Shown here: positions 19,064-26,841 of the stretch, in pieces | Numbering within the stretch: position 1 is the first letter of the stretch | Layout of the letters: each line of letters opens with the position of its first letter | DNA from: Lentzea kentuckyensis | Lineage (GTDB): Bacteria > Actinomycetota > Actinomycetes > Mycobacteriales > Pseudonocardiaceae | Direction of reading: 5' to 3' | Length of the DNA stretch: 45,485 nt | Assembly: GCF_002150765.1 (NCBI RefSeq) | Contig: NZ_MUYM01000085.1 | Coordinates: forward strand, 1 to 45,485 | The notes under the pieces: model-generated | Databases searched by the model: none | What the model was told of the DNA's origin: nothing | Seen by the model: the letters and a program-made list of their open reading frames with translations, nothing else | Position numbers and translations under genes: made by a program

Positions 19064-19633
19064 TTACGAGGCGTCACCCTTCTGGCGTAACGCCTCCAAC
19101 TCGTCGTCGGAGAACCCGTAGGTCGTCACGACGGTCATCTTCTGACAGGTGATCAACAACCCAGGCCCCCACTCCTCGATCACCTGACCGCTCTGGTTCG
19201 GCGAGGAGAAGAACGGCTTGCCCGACACACCCAGTGAGACCTCGCGAGGCCAGAACAACGTGCGGCGGGCGGCGCCGGGGTGGAACTCGTGCGCGAACTT
19301 GAGCTGGTGCAGGAAGGTGATCCAGCCCTCGGTGATGTCGTCGTAGTAGTCGTCCCACTCGGGCGAGGTGCCCTTGGGCGCGCGGGTCAGCACGACGCGC
19401 GTGCCCTCGGGGATCGGTGTGAGGGTGAAGGTGTCGTGGCCGCCCTGCACGAGCAGGGTGTGCCCGTCGCCTTCCTCGGCGTGCTGGAAGTAGATCTCGT
19501 CGATCTCGGCGTCCAGCTCGGGGATGTCCCAGCCGTGCCAGTGCCGGATCTTCTGCTTGTCGCGGAACGACTGCCACACCTCGTCGACCGGTGCGGCCAC
19601 GGTGATCTCGATCCGCACGCCCTCGTCACTCAT
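19064..19633 (-). CDS. SRPBCC-domain protein (AHSA1/START-like)
   Basis: 189 aa of the SRPBCC fold, AHSA1-like subgroup: EITVAAPVDEVWQSFRDKQKIRHWHGW at the N-terminus, then strands forming a hydrophobic pocket, and a WITFLHQLKFAHEF helix. The function is not known; relatives bind hydrophobic ligands. Its ATG at 19633 lies within an eight-base overlap with the upstream ArsR stop (ATGAGTGA) and has AGGAG seven bases before it, so the pair is translationally coupled. ArsR-SRPBCC pairs are common in actinobacteria and the SRPBCC partner may bind the signal or modify the response (inference). Confidence 0.85.
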   Translation of the reverse strand: MSDEGVRIEITVAAPVDEVWQSFRDKQKIRHWHGWDIPELDAEIDEIYFQHAEEGDGHTLLVQGGHDTFTLTPIPEGTRVVLTRAPKGTSPEWDDYYDDITEGWITFLHQLKFAHEFHPGAARRTLFWPREVSLGVSGKPFFSSPNQSGQVIEEWGPGLLITCQKMTVVTTYGFSDDELEALRQKGDAS

Positions 19634-20153
19634 CCGCAACTCCTGGGTGGCCCATGGCGACCACCCGGTACGGGCGGCCTGACTCGGTGTCGTACTTCAA
19701 CGCGATCTGCCGCACCGCTTCGGCCAGGTCGCTGGTGAACTCGTGGACGTCGCCGGGCGCGCCGAAGCGGACCGTCGTCTCCACGGTGAACGTGAGCAAA
19801 CGCTTTCCCGCGTCCGCCGCGGCGCCCGACATCCGCGCGACGGACCGAGCCGTGTCCTCGGCGACGGACACCAGGTGCGTCGCGGCGAACTGGTCCTGGA
19901 CGTCGGCGGCGATCTCGCGGCCGGGCCGGGCGCGCAGGACGCGTTCGACGCAGCCGCGGCGCTGGCGTTCCTCGACCAGCTCGACGAGGCCTGCCTGTTC
20001 CAGGGCGCGCACGTGGTAGTTGACCCGTTGCCGCGGCAGGTCGAGGACCGCCGCGAGCTGGGTCGCCGACGCGGGCGACTTCAGCAGCTCCAGCAAGGAT
20101 CTGCGCAACGGGGACAGCTCCACGCATAGCACGGTCTCATTTGACAAAATCAT
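19626..20153 (-). CDS. ArsR-family transcriptional regulator
   Basis: 175 aa. The winged helix occupies about residues 10-90: LSPLRRSLLELL, then SATQLAAVLDLPRQRVNYHVRALEQAGLVELV, typical of ArsR/HTH_20 repressors. No cysteine metal site is seen in the recognition helix, so metal sensing is unlikely. The C-terminal half is specific to regulators that pair with SRPBCC proteins. The ATG at 20153 lies inside a perfect palindrome, so the transcript may be leaderless or the true start may be one of the GTG codons downstream (for example the eighth codon). It is coupled to the SRPBCC gene and divergent from the ricin/beta-helix gene. Confidence 0.85.
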   Translation of the reverse strand: MILSNETVLCVELSPLRRSLLELLKSPASATQLAAVLDLPRQRVNYHVRALEQAGLVELVEERQRRGCVERVLRARPGREIAADVQDQFAATHLVSVAEDTARSVARMSGAAADAGKRLLTFTVETTVRFGAPGDVHEFTSDLAEAVRQIALKYDTESGRPYRVVAMGHPGVADE

Positions 20154-20160
20154 TTGTCAA
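20141..20160. promoter_or_regulatory. ArsR operator palindrome over the arsR start codon
   Basis: TTGACAAA - ATCA - TTTGTCAA, perfect 8-bp arms (20141-20148 and 20153-20160). The right arm begins at the first base of the regulator's start codon (minus-strand ATG, 20153-20151). Autoregulation by the ArsR protein is the simplest reading; the divergent gene at 20230 could also be affected. Confidence 0.7.
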
Positions 20161-20229
20161 TACCGGAACTCGACCGGAAACGGTTAGGTTCGTTGACGGT
20201 TGCAACAAACCGCCCCCACCCTGGCTCCC

Positions 20230-22362
20230 GTGAGAATCCCCCTGCTGGTGGCAGCGTTGGCGGCAGCAGCGATCGTTCCGGTGTGGACGGTCGCGGCGCA
20301 GGCCGACGTGGTGCCAGGAACCGCTTATCAAGTGACGAACGTCGGCAGCGGAAAGTGCGTGGAGTCGCAGGGATCGGCGAACGGCGCACAACTCCGCCAA
20401 CAGAGCTGCACTGGACAGACCTGGAAGTTCACGCCCACGAGCGACGGCTACTTCACCGTCGGCGAGGGTTCGGTCTGGGACGTCTCGAACGTCTCCACCG
20501 CGGACAACGCGGCGATCCACCTGTGGCAGAACTTCAGTGCCAACAACCAGCAATGGCGCCCCGAGCAGGTCGGCACGGACACCTACCGGTTCGTCAGCCG
20601 GCACAGTGGGAAGTGCCTCGACGTGCCCGGCGCCTCCACCGGTGACGTGCAGCTGGTCCAGTACACCTGCAACGGCACGAACGCCCAGGCGTTCCGGCTC
20701 GGCACCCCTGCGCCGCCGGACCCCGAGGCGCCCGACTTCGGCCCGAACGTGCTGATCTTCGACCCGTCGATGTCCGCCAGCACCATCCAGGCGCGGCTGA
20801 ACGACGTCTTCCGGCAGCAGGAAGAGGGTCAGTACGACGCGCGCCGGTTCGCGATCTTCTTCAAGCCCGGCACCTACAACGTCGACGTCAACATCGGCTT
20901 CTTCACCCAGGTGCTCGGGCTCGGCCTGAACCCGGACCAGGTGACCGTCAACGGCCAGGTGCACGTCGAGGCCGACTGGTTCGAGGGCAACGCGACGCAC
21001 AACTTCTGGCGTGGCGCGGAGAACCTCGCGATCCGCCCGCCGGGCGGCACCAACACGTGGGCCGTCTCGCAGGCGTCCGCGATGCGCCGCACGCACGTCT
21101 ACGGCAACATGCAGCTCGACGACAACGGCTGGTCCAGCGGTGGTTTCCTGGCCGACTCGGTCGTCACCGGCCAGGTCCGCTCGGGCAGCCAGCAGCAGTG
21201 GCTGTCGCGCAACACCGAGTGGGGCTCGTGGACCGGCGAGAACTGGAACATGGTGTTCGTCGGCGCTCGCAACGCGCCGCAGAACACGTTCCCCGAGCCG
21301 CCGTACACGACGGTCGCGCAAACCCCTGTCGTGCGTGAGAAGCCGTTCCTGAACATCGACGGCGCCGGTAAGTACAACGTCTTCGTCCCCGCGCTGCGCA
21401 CCAACACCAGCGGCACCACGTGGGCGAGCGGCAACCAGCAGGGCACCAACATCCCGATCTCGCAGTTCTACGTGGTCAAGCCCGGCACGCCGGCGGCGAC
21501 GATCAACCAGCAGCTCGCGGCGGGCAAGAACCTGCTGTTCCAGCCCGGCATCCACCAGGTCAGCGAGCCGATCCGGGTCACCCGCCCGGACACCGTCGTG
21601 ATGGGCCTCGGCCTCGCGACCATCATGCCCACCAACGGGAACATGGCACTCGACGTGGCCGATGTGGACGGTGTGAAGGTCGCCGGCCTGCTCATCGACG
21701 CGGCACCGACCAACTCGCCTTTGTTGATGCAGATCGGCGCGCCCGGCAGCAACGCCAACCACTCGGCCAACCCGACGTCGGTGCACGACCTGTACGTGCG
21801 CATCGGCGGTTCGGCCATCGGGCGGGCCACGACCTCGTTGGTGGTCAACAGCCACAACGTCATCGGCGACCACCTGTGGCTGTGGCGCGGTGACCACTCC
21901 ATCGGTGTCGGCTGGGACGTCAACCGGGCGGACACCGGCCTGATCGTCAACGGCAACAACGTGACGATGTACGGCCTGTTCGTCGAGCACTACCAGAAGT
22001 ACCAGACCATCTGGAACGGCCAGGGCGGCCGGACGTACTTCTACCAGAACGAAATGCCGTACGAGGCACCCAACCAGGCGGCGTGGATGAACGGCTCGAC
22101 GCGCGGTTACGCGGCGTACAAGGTCGCCAACAACGTCACCACGCACGAGGCGTGGGGCCTTGGCAGTTACATCTTCGCCAACGCCAACCCGAGCGTGGTG
22201 GCCGACCGGGCGTTCGAGGTGCCGAACACGCCGGGCGTCAAGTTCCACAGCATGGTGACGATCTCGTTGGGCGGCAAGGGCACCATCGAGCACATCATCA
22301 ACAACACCGGCAACCGGGTCACGGCCGGCTCCACCGAGGCCTACCTGGCGAACTACCCGTGA
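20230..22362 (+). CDS. Secreted ricin-lectin / right-handed beta-helix protein
   Basis: 710 aa. The GTG at 20230 gives a clean signal peptide (RIPLLVAALAAAAIVPVW, cleavage after AQA); the upstream frame is not needed. Residues about 30-165 form a ricin-type beta-trefoil with three repeats (SGKCVESQG, then QTWKF; NNQQWRPEQ; SGKCLDVPG, then AQAFRLG). After a Pro-rich linker comes a long two-part parallel beta-helix (FKPGTYNVDVNIGFFTQVLGLG; then FQPGIHQVSEPIRVTRPDTVVMGLG) of the pectate-lyase/GH55-like kind. Relatives are often mislabelled 'adenylyl cyclase' or 'coagulation factor 5/8'. It probably binds and may cleave a polysaccharide outside the cell, but I cannot name catalytic residues. Confidence 0.82.
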   Translation: MRIPLLVAALAAAAIVPVWTVAAQADVVPGTAYQVTNVGSGKCVESQGSANGAQLRQQSCTGQTWKFTPTSDGYFTVGEGSVWDVSNVSTADNAAIHLWQNFSANNQQWRPEQVGTDTYRFVSRHSGKCLDVPGASTGDVQLVQYTCNGTNAQAFRLGTPAPPDPEAPDFGPNVLIFDPSMSASTIQARLNDVFRQQEEGQYDARRFAIFFKPGTYNVDVNIGFFTQVLGLGLNPDQVTVNGQVHVEADWFEGNATHNFWRGAENLAIRPPGGTNTWAVSQASAMRRTHVYGNMQLDDNGWSSGGFLADSVVTGQVRSGSQQQWLSRNTEWGSWTGENWNMVFVGARNAPQNTFPEPPYTTVAQTPVVREKPFLNIDGAGKYNVFVPALRTNTSGTTWASGNQQGTNIPISQFYVVKPGTPAATINQQLAAGKNLLFQPGIHQVSEPIRVTRPDTVVMGLGLATIMPTNGNMALDVADVDGVKVAGLLIDAAPTNSPLLMQIGAPGSNANHSANPTSVHDLYVRIGGSAIGRATTSLVVNSHNVIGDHLWLWRGDHSIGVGWDVNRADTGLIVNGNNVTMYGLFVEHYQKYQTIWNGQGGRTYFYQNEMPYEAPNQAAWMNGSTRGYAAYKVANNVTTHEAWGLGSYIFANANPSVVADRAFEVPNTPGVKFHSMVTISLGGKGTIEHIINNTGNRVTAGSTEAYLANYP

Positions 22363-22407
22363 TGTTTCCCCGAAGATCAATGTTCCGCTGAGTGGTTTCG
22401 AACTGCG

Positions 22408-22449
22408 CATCCCCATGCTCCGGTCCGCATAGACTGGAGCATGGGGATG
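22408..22449. promoter_or_regulatory. 14-bp perfect palindrome spanning the amidase promoter and start
   Basis: CATCCCCATGCTCC (22408-22421), 14-nt centre, GGAGCATGGGGATG (22436-22449). The right arm contains both candidate ATGs (22441 and 22447) of the amidase gene, and the centre ends with a -10-like TAGACT (22430-22435). It is either an operator that blocks a leaderless promoter or, if the transcript begins further upstream, a hairpin that hides the start codon. Confidence 0.7.
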
Positions 22450-23691
22450 TTCACTGAGCAGTTGCAGCTAATCGAAGCCCTGAACCCGGTGTACAACGCG
22501 TTGACCGCCGTGTTCGACGTGCCGGCCGAGGCAGTCGGCCCGCTCGCGGGCGTCGTGTTCTCGGTCAAGGCCAACATCGACGTCGCGGGCGCCGCCACCA
22601 CGCACGGCATGAAGTCGTTGGTCGGCAACGTGAAGACGTCCGACGCGCCGATCGTCGCGAGACTACGAGCAGCGGGAGCGACGCCGATCGGGCACGCGAA
22701 CATGCCGACGTTGAACGCCCGTGGCATGCACACGTACAGCGAACTGGCCGGGCACACCATCAACCCGTGGGACGCCTCGAAGTCCCCAGGTGGCAGCTCC
22801 GGCGGTGACGCGGTCGCGGTGGCGACGGGCATGGTGCGCTTCGGAATCGGCAACGACAGCGGCGGTTCGCTGCGGCTGCCGGCGTTCCTGAACGGTGTCT
22901 GCGCGCTGAAGCCGAGCTATGGCCGCTATCCGCAGGGTGCGGCCTTCGGCCAGGCCGACCCGTCGTTCCCCACCCAGGTCATGACGGTCGAGGGCCCGCT
23001 CGCCCGCACCGTCGCCGACCTGCGGCTGGTGCACTCGCTCGGGTGCGGCTCCGATCCGGCGGATCCCCGCGCGGTGCCGGTGCCGTCAGCGGGTTCGCCG
23101 GTGCCGAAGATCGCTGGTTTCGTGCCGGGCGATCCGGTGGTCGAGGAGGCAGCGCACCGGCTCGCCGAAGCGGGCTACGAGGTCGAACCCGTCGAGGTGC
23201 CACGCCTGGAGGAGGCCGCCACGCTGTCGTTGCGGATGATCGCCACGCCGATCGCGCTCGGCTACGAGCAGTTCGCCGCGTTCGCCGGTGAGGAGGTCGC
23301 CCTGTTCGCCCGCCACCTGCTGGAGGTGCGGCCGGGGCTCGACCTGGCCGAGTTCCTCGCGGTCACCGCCACCCGGCTGGCCGTCCAGCGCGAGTGGGCC
23401 CGGCTGCTCGACCGTTACCCGGTGCTGGTCGGGCCGGTGTCGACCATCCCGTCCTACGAACCGGACCAGGACCGGCACGACCCCGAGGCGCTCGCCGCGT
23501 ACTTCGACGCCACGAAGCTGTGCGAGGCGAGCAGTTTCGTCGGCGTGCCCGCGGTGGCGGTGCCGACCGGGCTGCGCGACGGGCTGCCGACCGGCGTCCA
23601 GGTGATCTCGCGGATGTACCGCGAAGACCTGGCCCTGGACGCGGCCGAAACCCTCGAAGTCCCGCTCAGCCCAGCCGTTTCGGCCGGTTGA
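22441..23691 (+). CDS. Amidase-signature family hydrolase
   Basis: 416 aa. The amidase-signature Ser-cisSer-Lys triad is present: Lys in VFSVKANIDVAG, the cis-Ser in KSPGGSSGGDA, and the nucleophile Ser in GNDSGGSLRLPA (the more usual form is G-T-D-x-GG-S-I-R). It hydrolyses an amide of unknown identity in the cytoplasm. It is not GatA, which would be longer and would carry the gatCAB context. The start codon sits in the right arm of a 14-bp palindrome. The gene converges with DUF6204 and their coding regions overlap by 26 bp. Confidence 0.88.
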   Translation: MGMFTEQLQLIEALNPVYNALTAVFDVPAEAVGPLAGVVFSVKANIDVAGAATTHGMKSLVGNVKTSDAPIVARLRAAGATPIGHANMPTLNARGMHTYSELAGHTINPWDASKSPGGSSGGDAVAVATGMVRFGIGNDSGGSLRLPAFLNGVCALKPSYGRYPQGAAFGQADPSFPTQVMTVEGPLARTVADLRLVHSLGCGSDPADPRAVPVPSAGSPVPKIAGFVPGDPVVEEAAHRLAEAGYEVEPVEVPRLEEAATLSLRMIATPIALGYEQFAAFAGEEVALFARHLLEVRPGLDLAEFLAVTATRLAVQREWARLLDRYPVLVGPVSTIPSYEPDQDRHDPEALAAYFDATKLCEASSFVGVPAVAVPTGLRDGLPTGVQVISRMYREDLALDAAETLEVPLSPAVSAG

Positions 23692-23992
23692 TCTTCATCT
23701 CGTCCATGTCGGTGACGGTGGCGCGCAACCCCTTGAAGTCGACGCCCAGCGCGTCGAGGGCAGTGGTCGCGCGCCGCAGTCCCGCGTCGTCCGGCTTCTC
23801 CGCCGCCGTCAGGATCACGCGGTAGCTGAAGAAGTCGAGCTTCTCGTCGAAGGTGAGCGCGCCTTCCTCGCTGAACCCGCCGCTGCGCAGGAAGTCGAAG
23901 CCCTCGAGGCGCTCCCGCAACGAGGAGCGCTGGTCGTCGGTGAGATCGGCGAAGCGGCCGCGGACGGTCACTCGGTACGTGTGTTCAGCCAC
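23666..23992 (-). CDS. DUF6204 family protein
   Basis: 108 aa. It matches the small actinobacterial DUF6204 family in my memory: EHTYRVTVRGRFADLTDDQR at the start, a GALTFDEKLDFFSYRV strand in the middle and TVTDMDEMKINRP near the end. It has a ferredoxin-like alpha/beta pattern, soluble, with no catalytic motif. Function unknown. I use GTG at 23992, where the family N-terminus begins; there is no Shine-Dalgarno. It is divergent from the TenA-like gene (70 bp apart) and overlaps the end of the amidase gene. Confidence 0.78.
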   Translation of the reverse strand: MAEHTYRVTVRGRFADLTDDQRSSLRERLEGFDFLRSGGFSEEGALTFDEKLDFFSYRVILTAAEKPDDAGLRRATTALDALGVDFKGLRATVTDMDEMKINRPKRLG

Positions 23993-24062
23993 GAGCGAAG
24001 ATGGTCCCCGAACGCCCGCCGTCCTGGCGAACGATTTCTCCGGTGCGGAAGAATCGTGCTCC

Positions 24063-24704
24063 ATGAACGCAAAAGAGCTGGTCACGCGTATCCGGACGGA
24101 GCTGCACCCCGGTGAGCACGACAACTTCGTGGTCAAGCTGATCGAAACGGGCGAAGCGCCGCGGGCCGTGATCGCGACGTTCGCCGCGGAAGAGAACCAC
24201 ATCGTGTCGTCGGACTGGCGAACATTCCTCGCGCTGGCGTCGAAGGCGGAGGAGCCGAACGCGCGGGCGTTCTTCACGTTGCTGGCGGGCGGCGAGGAGC
24301 TGGTGCTGCCGATGCTGGAGCCGCTGGCGAACGCGGCCGGCATGTCCTCGAAGGACTTCCACGGCTACGAGCCGTTCCCCGGCTGCCAGTCCTACCCGGC
24401 CTACCAGGCGTGGATGGCGATGAACGGCGAGCCGACCGACGTGATCCTCGCGATCCTGGCGAACTTCACCGCGTGGGGCGGTTACTGCGCCCGCATGGCG
24501 AAGGGGCTGCGCGAGCACTACGGGTTCGGCGACGACGCGTGCGCGTTCGTCGACTTCTTCGCCACCCCCGCGCCACAGCTCGAAGACCGTGCGATCGCCG
24601 CGATCCAGGCCGCCCTGGACGGCGGCTGGCAGCCGAAGCACGCGTGGCGCTACGGCCGCCTGCTGCAGGCCTACGAACTGCAGTTCTGGTCCACCCTCGC
24701 CTGA
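24063..24704 (+). CDS. TenA/PqqC-like haem-oxygenase-fold protein
   Basis: 213 aa, all-helical, resembling the TenA / thiaminase-II / PqqC family: HPGEHDNFVVKL at the N-terminus, FAAEENHIVSSDWRTFLALA, PGCQSYPAYQAWM, ILANFTAWGGYCARMAKGL, and a C-terminal LLQAYELQFW. I cannot point to the thiaminase Cys with confidence, so thiaminase activity is doubtful; such divergent members often have unknown roles. The ATG at 24063 has no Shine-Dalgarno. A palindromic element that can act as terminator follows 22 bp after the stop. Confidence 0.75.
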   Translation: MNAKELVTRIRTELHPGEHDNFVVKLIETGEAPRAVIATFAAEENHIVSSDWRTFLALASKAEEPNARAFFTLLAGGEELVLPMLEPLANAAGMSSKDFHGYEPFPGCQSYPAYQAWMAMNGEPTDVILAILANFTAWGGYCARMAKGLREHYGFGDDACAFVDFFATPAPQLEDRAIAAIQAALDGGWQPKHAWRYGRLLQAYELQFWSTLA

Positions 24705-24726
24705 GCGCGCCCGAGCGCGCCTGAGT

Positions 24727-24779
24727 TCGATGAAGGGACCCTTCATCCACCTGACGTGGATGAAGGGTCCCTTCATCGA
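24727..24779. repeat. Nested palindromic element, copy 2 (bidirectional terminator candidate)
   Basis: Two 19-bp palindromes, GATGAAGGGACCCTTCATC (24729-24747) and its A/T-centred partner (24759-24777), in one larger inverted repeat with 24-bp perfect arms (24727-24750, 24756-24779) and a CTGAC loop. It lies between the TenA-like gene and a short minus-strand gene whose stop codon falls inside the right arm. Confidence 0.8.
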
Positions 24780-24907
24780 CTAACGGGGGCCCAGGACTGC
24801 TTGGCGAACGTCGCCGCGACACCGGCGGCGTTGGCAGGGGCGAGACTCACGATCGCGGTGCCGAGCACCAGTGCGGCCACCGCGGATGTTCGGGCGAACA
24901 ACAGCAT
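24773..24907 (-). CDS. Small secreted peptide (44 aa), possibly truncated
   Basis: An ATG at 24907 preceded by CGGAG (six-base spacing) opens a 44-codon frame. Its first part is a clear Sec signal peptide: MLLFARTSAVAALVLG, then a TAIVSLAPANA end with an A-N-A cleavage site. That leaves a mature peptide of about 17 residues ending in QSWAPVSR. The TGA stop (24775-24773) is provided by the palindromic repeat, so the gene may have been cut short when the repeat arrived. No homologue is recognised. The rest of the 24705-25001 gap holds the repeat and the next gene's promoter. Confidence 0.5.
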   Translation of the reverse strand: MLLFARTSAVAALVLGTAIVSLAPANAAGVAATFAKQSWAPVSR

Positions 24908-24987
24908 GGGCTGCTCCGTTCCTGACGTGGCGGCCGGCAGGGTTCTTGGGGAATTGGACTAGACCACCTACCCGCACGTCAAAGTTC

Positions 24988-24993
24988 TAGACT
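24988..24993 (+). promoter_or_regulatory. -10 box of leaderless alpha/beta hydrolase mRNA
   Basis: TAGACT followed by eight bases and the GTG at 25002; no Shine-Dalgarno. The same hexamer lies just before the amidase start. Confidence 0.45.
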
Positions 24994-25001
24994 GTTCGGC
25001 C

Positions 25002-25766
25002 GTGCCTCTTGCTCATGCCGCCGACGGAACCAGGCTCTTCTACTCGGTCGAGGGCTCGGGGCCTCCCCTGCTGCTCGTCGCGGGCCAGGCCAACTCCTCC
25101 CGCTGGTGGTCACAGGTGCGCGCGGGCTTCTCCGCGGCGTTCACGACGATCGTCACGGACCACCGCGGCACCGGTTCCAGCGACAAGCCCGACACCCCCT
25201 ACAGCACCCGGCAGTTCGCATCGGACTGCGTCGCGATCCTCGACGACGCCGGCATCGACACCGCCCACGTCTACGGCACCTCGATGGGCGGCCGGATCGC
25301 GCAGTGGATCGCGGCCGCGCACGGCTCGCGGGTCGACCGGCTGGTGCTCGGCTGCACCTCCCCCGGCGGCCCGCACGCGATCGAGCGCAGCGCCGAGGTG
25401 CGCAAGTCGCTGGCGCAGATCGACCCGATGAAGGCGCGCCGGGCGTTGGAAGAGCTCATGTACACGCCGGCCTACCGCGGACCGTTCAGCACGCTCGGCG
25501 ACCCGGCCATGCCGCCGTACGCGCGCAAGCGGCACCTGTTCGCGAGCGCCGAGCACGACGCGTGGGACGCGCTGCCGTCGATCACCGCGCCGACGCTCGT
25601 GGTGCACGGCACCGAGGACGTCTTCAACCCCACGGCCAACGCTCCGCTGATCACGGAGCGCATCCCCGGCGCGCGGATGCACCTGATCGAGGGAGCGCGG
25701 CACGGCTATTTCGAGGAGTTCGCTGGCGAGACGACGCCGCTCGTGGTCGACTTCCTGCAGGGGTAG
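25002..25766 (+). CDS. Alpha/beta hydrolase
   Basis: 254 aa, cytoplasmic, canonical fold. Oxyanion strand PLLLVAGQANSSRWW, DHRGTGSSDKP loop, nucleophile elbow GTSMGG, acid Asp in HGTEDVFNP, and base His in GARHGYFEEF. The layout fits the 3-oxoadipate-enol-lactonase / haloperoxidase-like esterase group; the N-terminal AHAADGTRLFYSVEGSG is typical. Its substrate is unknown. It starts with GTG at 25002 directly behind a -10-like box. Its stop is 19 bp before the secreted protein gene at 25786, so they may be co-transcribed. Confidence 0.87.
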   Translation: MPLAHAADGTRLFYSVEGSGPPLLLVAGQANSSRWWSQVRAGFSAAFTTIVTDHRGTGSSDKPDTPYSTRQFASDCVAILDDAGIDTAHVYGTSMGGRIAQWIAAAHGSRVDRLVLGCTSPGGPHAIERSAEVRKSLAQIDPMKARRALEELMYTPAYRGPFSTLGDPAMPPYARKRHLFASAEHDAWDALPSITAPTLVVHGTEDVFNPTANAPLITERIPGARMHLIEGARHGYFEEFAGETTPLVVDFLQG

Positions 25767-25785
25767 CTCACCGCTGGGGGGATCC

Positions 25786-26838
25786 GTGCGCAAGACGCCT
25801 GTCGTTCTGCTCGTCCTGTCCCTGTTCGCCTTCCTGCCCGCTCCGGCGTCGGCCGCCGACCTGCCCGGCGGCAAGGCGAACTTCGTGGTCTCGCTCGGCT
25901 CGTTCAAGGCAGGTACCGCGAGGGACAACTGGGTGCGGCTCGGGAACTACCAGTTCACCACCGACGGAAACGTGCGAGCGCGAACCTACCTCTGGTGGCA
26001 GCGGCAACCGGCCGCCCGTCAGGGCACCGGAACGACGCCTGACTCATCGTGCTCGACCAGGGCACTGGCGGTCGGCCAGACCCTGGTACGCGCGTGCGAG
26101 GTGCTGACCGCCGGGGGCTTCATGGGCTCCCCGCCCGAGACGAGGACGGGCAGGTACTCGGTCGAGGGCGACAAGCTGCAGATCGACTGGGCCGACGCCG
26201 GCCAGGCCTGGTCGGAGCAGTGGAAGGTCACCACGAGCCAGGACGGCAAGCTCACCCGGCTCGACCAGCTGTTCAACACCCTGGCGACGGTCGGCTACGC
26301 CTACGGCAGCAACGCCTCCCTGACCACCAGCCGTCCGGCAGCGACCGTGCGGGCCTTTGCCGGCACGCTCCGCCAGGACTACCAGGGCTGGACGCACGAC
26401 AAGCTCAACGCCAGCCCGGCGGCAGGAGGCGCGTTCAACATCGGGCTGTTCCGCACCTGCGCCACCACGACGTGGTGCCTGACCTACCTCCAGCCCTCCT
26501 CGGAGAACGCCTGCCAGGAGGACCCCAGCTGTCCCGGCACGGGTGGCGGCAGCGCGATCAACGACAGCTCGCTGCAGAACTACATCCAGCGGGTGTCGAG
26601 CAGCGACCGCCGGGACACGCACTGGCACTGGTGCACCTGTCTGACCAGGAAGTCCAATGGCAGCGACATCGAACCCTGCTACACCGGCAACTCGCACGTG
26701 AAGCCGATGATGCAGATCATCGACGACGACGGGGGCTTCCGCGGCTGGGTGGGGGTCGAGGCGTCGTTCTACCCGCACGACAACAACCCGCGCTACCAGG
26801 ACATGCTGTCGGCCTTCCGGGTCAGCGACTTCCGCTGA
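25786..26838 (+). CDS. Secreted Cys-rich protein of unknown function
   Basis: 350 aa. The GTG at 25786 follows GGGGGGA and begins a signal peptide (RKTPVVLLVLSLFAFLPAPA, cleaved after ASA). The mature protein is beta-rich (WVRLGNYQFTTDGNVRARTYLWW; then TGRYSVEGDKLQIDW) and has about ten cysteines, many in the last third (CATTTWC, CQEDPSC, HWHWCTC, EPCYTG), suggesting disulfides. A HWHWC cluster could bind metal. I do not recognise the family. The stop is three bases from that of the convergent MpaB-type gene. Confidence 0.7.
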   Translation: MRKTPVVLLVLSLFAFLPAPASAADLPGGKANFVVSLGSFKAGTARDNWVRLGNYQFTTDGNVRARTYLWWQRQPAARQGTGTTPDSSCSTRALAVGQTLVRACEVLTAGGFMGSPPETRTGRYSVEGDKLQIDWADAGQAWSEQWKVTTSQDGKLTRLDQLFNTLATVGYAYGSNASLTTSRPAATVRAFAGTLRQDYQGWTHDKLNASPAAGGAFNIGLFRTCATTTWCLTYLQPSSENACQEDPSCPGTGGGSAINDSSLQNYIQRVSSSDRRDTHWHWCTCLTRKSNGSDIEPCYTGNSHVKPMMQIIDDDGGFRGWVGVEASFYPHDNNPRYQDMLSAFRVSDFR

Positions 26839-26841
26839 CCC

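Noticed and set aside
20137..22416. 759-codon minus-strand frame opposite the ricin/beta-helix gene
   Set aside because: No motif; it would also run into the ArsR operator region. The plus-strand frame has a signal peptide and ricin repeats.
24756..24962. 68-codon plus-strand frame beginning in the palindromic repeat
   Set aside because: It starts inside the repeat, has no ribosome site, and lies opposite a frame with signal peptide and Shine-Dalgarno.
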